The notes under the pieces: generated by a model | What the model saw: the letters and a program-made list of their open reading frames with translations, nothing else | The model's database searches: none | What the model was told of the DNA's origin: nothing | In this document: positions 57,661 through 64,000 of the stretch, piece by piece | How positions within the stretch are numbered: position 1 is the stretch's first letter | How the letters are laid out: each line of letters begins with the position of its first letter | Origin: Erythrophleum ivorense | Lineage: Eukaryota > Streptophyta > Magnoliopsida > Fabales > Fabaceae | Direction: 5' to 3' | Length of the DNA: 64,000 bases | Assembly: GCA_026724425.1 (NCBI GenBank) | Contig: JAIUCV010000574.1 | Location: forward strand, 434,001-498,000 | Translations under genes and position numbers: made by a program

Positions 57661-60137
57661 TGTCATCTTTGAGATTTTCTAATTTATTTATATTATATAT
57701 ATATATATGTATAATATAAGTAAATATATATTATTTTATATTTTTATTGTATAATATGTATATATTATATTATATATATAATAAAGATAAATGATTCTAT
57801 TCAAATAAAAATAAATATAGTTTAAATAGAGATAATATGATAACATATAACTGAAATATATTTTTTTATTGAAAATACAGACCATACAACTTATAAATTA
57901 AAAGGTTTTTTAATAAATTTCAACTTGAAGTATTTTGAAAAGTTTTTGAGATAATGGTTAAATGGGCAAGTTTCAGTTTTTTGCATTTTTTGGAAGCTTT
58001 TCAAAAAATAATACAAGATCTTTAATATATTTTTAATCTCAAAAATTTTATCATTAGCTAAAATAATTTCATTTTTATAACTAAGATAACTAAATCATTT
58101 TGTTCAACTATATATCAAAGAATTTTTATAAATGTTTAAAGTCTTGTTTCATTGAATAAGAAAATATTAAAACATCAATCATATACACAATTGTAAATGG
58201 TGTATAGGGATTAAATGTGTTATTCATTATGTATATGCACATATAAATATTCATACATATATATATATATATATATATATCATATCTTTCCATTCTTATA
58301 TTATTTTTTTGAGTTAAGGTCATTTTAGTGATTTGTCATTACTTATTTTTCATTTCATCATTATTTCTGTATCACCAAACAGATAAAGGAAAAGGTATTT
58401 TTTTTTATCATACCAAACATAATTAATTCAATTACATTCTATTTAGCATTTTTTTTTCATTTCCATCAAAGAAGATTCTATTAACCAAATGCGGTCCTAG
58501 ATCTTTTACATTTATATTAGTGCCTATGGGGAATATAGTAAAGCATTTGTATAACATGTATCCTCTTTTTTTTTTGTGGAGGGATAAACATTTTTGATTG
58601 TGAGAATAAAAATTTTAATTGTAATGATCAAAATTTTTAATTTAAAGGATAAAAAATTTTAATAGTAAAAAAATATTTATTGTAAAGTATTTTAAATTTT
58701 AAAATTATTTTAAAGACTTAACGAACAAAAAATTTGTTTATTACAGTTAAAATTTTTGGAGTATGATTTTTTTTTTAATTAAAATTTTTATTCTTACAAT
58801 TAAAATTTCTTACTTTTTTAAAAAGAAATAAGAGACACATGTTAAATAAATACTTAAATTGCATTTCTTTTAATCACTAGTGTAACCGTGGAGAATCCAT
58901 GTTGATGTGACCACTGCTATCCCGACGATATGATTGCTAACCACAAAAAAATGAAAAAATAGAATTATGTTCACCGGCTAGTCCAAATTTAGTGCCTTTC
59001 TCATTCACCTGTATTTGGAATTTTCCCCTTTTCCTTTTCGCCAACTTAGTCAAGTGCCTTTTCACTTGATGAGTTTTCTGGTCAGTAATGATTAAACAAG
59101 CATGAACCCAAATTTCACCCATTTCACCACAATATAAAAGAATTAGACAGAAGTTATGGCGATGGCTTTGTCCATCATCTTGTTGCACGAATGGATGGAG
59201 AAGATGAATGAGGGCAAAACAAGGTATTAAGTAATGTGAAGGCTATTTTGGTAATTACAGATAGCTCCCTTTAGGTTTAATTAACAGGACTAATATATTG
59301 GGGAAGTCAATTGAGATTTTTATTAGATCTTAGCCATTGAAACTGGGACTAAAGAGTAAGGTGAATGAGTGCAATTCTCCCTAAATTTTATCAGTAAAAT
59401 GGTTGGAGTTCTCATAGCCAATGCTTATCATATGAGAAAACTTTTATTGCCTTCCTTCTCATTGCCAAAGTTTATCAGCTTTTGTTAATCATAACATGAA
59501 AACTGATATATCCCACGTAAACATGAGGATATAAAATAATATTAACACCTTATTTAGTACACAAAATAATTTTTAATAGAATTGAAATATGAATGAGAAT
59601 ATGAATGAAATGAAGTTTTATAACTTCTCATTATGTTTGATATGACATAACAAAAAATAAGAACGTCATTTTATTTATATGTTTAATTGTATAAAAATAA
59701 TATGAAAATGGAAAAAAATATTGAATAAATGACAATAATATCTCTCCTTTAAAAAAGTAATTAAATAATAGTTTATTTTATTTTGTAGCTTTGTAAAGAA
59801 AATTTACAGAGCACCAAAACACAGACAAGATAGAAATTGCGAATGAGAAGGATGGGACAGAATTTGTCGTGGAGTTAATGAGGTCAAGGGCAAAATGGAC
59901 ATTGCCTATATTACTCTCAAGCGAATGTTTCCATCCCTTCACTTATATGAAGGGAGCCTCTCTTCTTTAGACGCCAGAAATAGATTCCACTCAAGAAATA
60001 AATGCATAGATACAAAACGGTCTTCCGCTAGATTCCTTCACCCTTTCTCTTTCATTAGCCGGTTCTTCCCTACTACCAAATAGGTTGTAAGTTTTCGATA
60101 CACTCATTAATCTTTTGATATGAACTCTTTTTATGAT
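57661..60137. other. AT-rich DNA without a gene
   Basis: The region starts with TA-rich repeats (57690-57790) at the edge of the viral relic and contains a (TA)n microsatellite at about 58255-58282. Frames at 58937-59188 (minus) and 59895-60083 (plus) have no recognisable domain and are not supported as genes. Confidence 0.55.
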
Positions 60138-60146
60138 ATATATGTT

Positions 60147-60962
60147 GGGTGCGGATTTGCTCAATTTACGGCACGAAAATGAGCGTTCAGTTTCCTCAAT
60201 TGTAGGCTGTCTATTCCATCACACATCCAGGAACTTGCCGCGTTGTAAAAGAAGTTAATGGAACGCAGCGTTTCAAGAGGCTACCACCATTGCGAGAAAA
60301 CAAAGAAAAACTCTTAACAAAACTAAGCAGTAAATAAATTCTACCTTAGAATCCTTCGCACAAATAAATTAATTTGCATCATTCCTATGACAAAAAAACT
60401 AACCACATAGGCTCAAGCATACATAAAAATCCCTTAATCACAACCAAATCAACCATCTAAAAACCTGAAGTAATAGCAAAGCTTCACAAGCCATCTAACA
60501 GATCCAAAATCATTCCACATTCACAAACAGAATACATCAACCATCTCCCTGGATTTACTAACAGAATCAAAATCAAACAAGATTCACTAATGAGATCAAA
60601 CCAGATTCACTACCAAAATAAAACCAAATTCACTAACAAAATCAAAATAAAGAATGGAATCACGCAAATCTCAGTCACTTATTGCTAAATTTCTTCGCTT
60701 CACCTTCTTCCGTTGTTCTTTCAACATGCGAAAATGGTCGGAAATATTGGTTAGAGAATAATGGAGGCTGGATTAAAATTATGAATCAAACCAACCCCCG
60801 GCTATATGAATGTAAGGAGGTAACAGCCTCTTGAAACACCGGTTTTCAGTAACCTTCTCCTACAACGTGGCAAGCTCCTAGATGTGCGATAGAATCGACG
60901 GCCTACAATTGAGGAAAATGAGCGCTTATTTTCGCGCGCGTAAATTGAGCAAATCCGCACCC
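60147..60962. mobile_element. Mutator-like non-autonomous TIR element (MULE-MITE)
   Basis: Inverted ends GGGTGCGGATTTGCTCAATT (left) and the complement of AATTGAGCAAATCCGCACCC (right) begin arms of about 150 bp that also share AAAATGAGCG, CCTCAATTGTAGGC and GTTTCAAGAGGCT. The flanks ATATATGTT (60138-60146) and ATATATTTC (60963-60971) match in 7 of 9 bases, fitting the 9-bp duplication of Mutator-like elements, though the flank is itself TA-rich. The about 500-bp interior has repeated ACAAAATCAAA/AGATTCACTA phrases and no transposase. Confidence 0.75.
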
Positions 60963-60971
60963 ATATATTTC

Positions 60972-63531
60972 AACTGATGAAAGTGTTTTGCCACTTTGTG
61001 TGCACCAATCAATGTGATATTTATGAGAGTTAATGATTAATAATAATTAATTATTAATAATTGAGAATAATTAATAATTATTGTCAATAAATTTAAGATA
61101 GTAAGAATAGTAACAAGTATAACGCGTTTGTTAATAATTGAAATTCCATGATTTGATTTTCTATCCTTGTTAATTTGTTCCCCCGTCCTAATTTATATTG
61201 TTAATAAAAAGTTTTGTTTATTGATACTTTTTACTCATTATTTATCTATATAATACAGCTATTTATCTATTTTGCTATAGATACATCATAAATTGCTTCA
61301 AAAGCTTTATGATTCTTTTAGATGTTTTATCATAAAATTGTTCGAGTTCTCATGGCAAGAGTTCAACATCCAAGAAAACTTTTGTGTCCCTCCTTATGTC
61401 AAGTCTCAAACTCTAACCCGTCTATTAAGCTACTGATTGCTTTGAACAAATAGGTTACTTTATGTCTTTCGGCTCATTGCTACTTGAAATTTAGATATTG
61501 ATTTGTTGGATAATTAGATATGTGATTTCCTAATAGTTTTTTAGTTACTTCGTCTCATATTTTGATGCATTTAGAGTTTTTTTTTTTTAATAGTAGAGGA
61601 TTTAAACTCTTACAAGTTTTTACTTCTTGTGAAATTACTTAGACTTGTGAATTTGATAATAATGGTATTGAGAAATTATATTTTTGACCTTCAAAAACTG
61701 CTAAAACCATAAATTCACAAAATCTTGTGATTGTAATAGGCAACAATGCAAATATACCGACCCATACAATGAAAATGGTGGATGAATTGATGCTTAAAGC
61801 TAAACTAAAGTCAAGCCTTCGGAATAGGGATTCTCTTATGCTCAGCTTGAGGAGCACAACATGTAGCAATTTGGATCCCCCACATTCTTTTCTTTTCTTT
61901 TTCTAATCTCAACTGTCTTTTTTTTTTTTCTATTTTGGCATTTTGTTATTTTGAAAGAAGTAAACTGTATAATGAAGATAATTTTCTAATTTTCACAAGA
62001 TAGAACTATCTATCGAGTAGAAATTAAAATATTGTCTTTATCACATTTTGCTTCCTTCAAAATAATAAAAAATATCATAATTAAAAAAATAAATGGCTAG
62101 GATTGCAAGTAAAAAATAATAAAGGGTTCAGATTTGCTTCTTTGAACAGCAGAAAATCTCTATTCGAGCCTCTGAGCATTAGTACAATGCATATGCAGGT
62201 TTATATTGAACGGTGGTGATCTCATATACAGTGACGACTGAGGATTTGAAGTGAAGTTGAGAGAAACAAATAAAATCAGAGTCTAGAACAATAGTTTGGA
62301 CTAAAACAATCATACTTGAGTGGTATGGTGAAGGAAATCAACAAACATACACACATTCGTTTCTCTGTAAATTATGTATAGCGTCTTGTGCTGGTGATGA
62401 ATTGGAGAATCTATGGAAAATTGCTGCTAATTATAACTGGTCATGGCTTGGGGTAGGGGTGAGCAAACACCAAGCTGGGCTGGTATTTTGAGTTGGGTGG
62501 ACCTTTATTTGACAAAAGAAAATTTGATGAAAATTATAAAATCATCCTTAAAAAAATTTTATAAAAGCTCTTGTAAAATTATATTTTGTCTCTTAAAAAA
62601 ATTAAAAATTTTATATAAATTCTTATAAAAAAATTTTTTATGGTCCACTTAGAGTGTTGAATAAAAGGAAAAATGAAAAAAAAAATTGTAAATAGAAAAA
62701 CACTTTTGTACCTCTACCTTAATTTAAATTTGATAAAAAGAGATATTGTTTAATGATGATTATAAGAACATAATAGATATTACACACACTATTATATAGA
62801 AGAAATTTCTTTACCTTACACAAAATCAGACGAACTATTAATAATAAGATCAAGCCAGGCCAATTTGTATTTTTTATTTTTAACCTGACCCAAATGTAAT
62901 CAGGTTAGATGAGGTTATGTTCACCTTTAGCTTGGGGGCTCAAATTTTTTTAATTCTCAAAGGGTTCCAGCCCGGCAAATTTGAATATAAAATCAAATTT
63001 GAAGCTAACCGACAATTAACTCTTCTCCTAATGATGCCAAGTTTGAGACATAGTAGAGAATGACATCAATTTTCTTTTATGTTTGAATTATTTGATTTTG
63101 CTCTACTTGTCCAGAGAAAAATTTTATCTATTAAATAAGGGTGAGCCAAACTATCTATAGTTGTTTACTAAAGTGCAATATGTCCTCTTCAAATTTTGCA
63201 TATCATTGTAGTATTTTTACTCACCAATCTTACATTCATTTAAAATTGGAAAAATATACCTCATGACTGAAGCAGTTAGTACAAAATTTTGATAAGTCCT
63301 ATTCTACTCTCAGTCAATTCAATAAATACATGTAACTTTTCACAATTAGCAAGTATTTCTAAGGAGGCCATATGAGATTCTAAACATATTACAAGTTCTA
63401 ACCATGATTGCAAGATGATTTTCAATTTCCTTTTAAATTGACAGTTTTACACACTAGACTTCAACAAATTAAGTGCATCCAAAGAGGAAAAGGATTTACA
63501 AGAAAGGAAAAAAATAAACAAGCCAAGACTT
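60972..63531. other. Intergenic DNA and probable 3' flank of the kinase gene
   Basis: No gene motif was found. 62450-62960 holds a possible degenerate inverted pair (GGGTGAGCAAACACCAAGCTG against the complement of GTTCACCTTTAGCTTGGGGG). The last few hundred bases before 63531 are the likely 3' untranslated and terminator region of the minus-strand kinase gene; no single polyadenylation signal is singled out. The 76-codon minus frame at 61639-61869 is unassigned. Confidence 0.5.
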
Positions 63532-64000
63532 TTAGTGAGGTTCCACCTTTACTGATGGAAAAATGCTGCTGTAGGCGAAATCTTCATCACCATAAGGATG
63601 ATAGACCTTCCCACTGCTGGCATTGTCGTAAGTTTCTGATGTTGTTGCTGATTCTGCAGTGGGGTTCAAACCAGCAAGCTCCATTATATTCTCAATCTCT
63701 TTCACCACTTCAACCATTGTAGGCCTCTCAGCTGCATGTTCTTTGACACACCTCATTGCTAGGTCCACAAAATTCTCTAAACCTTTTGGGGTTTTTTCTT
63801 TGGTTATGGTTGGGTCTAGAATGGCATCAAGGTTGTATAACTCTTTTGATTTATCCATTACCCTTAGAATCTCTCTTACAATGAATTTTCCTTGCTCTAT
63901 TGGCCTTCTTGCTGTTACCAGCTCCAGCATTGTAATTCCAAAGCTATATACATCACTCTTTTCTGATAACTGCTGAGTCATGTAGTATTCAGGATCCAAA
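63532..64000 (-). CDS. LRR receptor-like kinase, C-terminal end of the kinase domain (partial)
   Basis: The minus-strand frame runs from the right edge to a TAA at 63532-63534 and gives about 155 residues. It begins LDPEYYMTQQ, equivalent to the end of the activation segment (APE position, subdomain VIII). It continues with KSDVYSFGITMLELVTARRP (subdomain IX, invariant Asp), then ERPTMVEVVKEIENIM (subdomain XI, invariant Arg), and a Ser/Thr-rich tail ending VKVEPH. The sequence closely resembles the plant LRR-VIII-1 class that includes the hydrogen-peroxide sensor HPCA1 and its Arabidopsis relatives. Such proteins sit in the plasma membrane and phosphorylate Ser/Thr on intracellular partners. 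The ATP-binding loop, catalytic loop, membrane segment and leucine-rich repeats lie beyond the window. The frame looks intact; there is no start codon here, as the first codon shown is a Leu inside the gene. Confidence 0.93.
   Translation of the reverse strand, partial: LDPEYYMTQQLSEKSDVYSFGITMLELVTARRPIEQGKFIVREILRVMDKSKELYNLDAILDPTITKEKTPKGLENFVDLAMRCVKEHAAERPTMVEVVKEIENIMELAGLNPTAESATTSETYDNASSGKVYHPYGDEDFAYSSIFPSVKVEPH

Noticed and set aside
61639..61869. 76-codon minus frame as a small gene or distal exon of the kinase
   Set aside because: No domain, and it lies beyond the kinase stop codon; it could not be supported.
63659..63976. 105-codon plus-strand frame opposite the kinase
   Set aside because: Antisense shadow of the conserved kinase coding sequence.

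Overview
The window looks like repeat-dense, AT-rich intergenic DNA from a eudicot nuclear genome. Nearly all of it is transposable-element and endogenous-virus sequence inserted into older insertions. The only recognisable host gene is the 3' end of a leucine-rich-repeat receptor-like kinase on the minus strand at the right edge (63532-64000). No RNA gene, CRISPR or bacterial signal was seen, and no species is assigned.

Layout. (1) 1-12812: most of a giant non-autonomous LTR element of Ogre/Tat type. It comprises the end of the 5' LTR, a tRNA-Arg-type primer site, about 8 kb without gag-pol but with two tandem arrays, a duplicated polypurine tract, and a 4.2 kb 3' LTR. It sits inside the integrase of (2), a minus-strand Ty1/copia element (12813-15422) whose gag, protease, integrase start and 5' LTR remain. 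(3) 15423-27965: AT-rich DNA with two long foldback elements, one holding a further hairpin, and a frameshifted BED-finger fragment of a hAT transposase. (4) 27966-48536: a nest of at least six copies of one LTR-like family. Copies begin TGTAAY, end RTTACA, run about 2.9-3.7 kb when complete, carry 5-bp target duplications and show no coding region. The nesting order can be read from the duplications. (5) 50356-57660: a rearranged, decayed endogenous pararetrovirus (Caulimoviridae, petuvirus/florendovirus-like) with a plus-strand RT-RNase H segment between two minus-strand copies of the coat-protein region. One of those copies is split by a 2270-bp solo LTR with a perfect TTAAT duplication. 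(6) 57661-63531: AT-rich DNA with an 816-bp Mutator-like TIR element. (7) The kinase gene end.

The least expected structures are four. The minisatellite in the Ogre-like element has units that are CCTG...CAGG or CCTA...TAGG, a covariation that keeps a small stem paired. An imperfect hairpin of about 170-180 bp is kept in five copies of the TGTAAY family on both strands. All members of that family seem to be LTR-only. One insertion has an LTR 3' end facing outward on both sides, inside a perfect AGATG duplication. No multigene pathway is encoded here: the RNA and protein functions visible belong to separate, mostly dead mobile elements.
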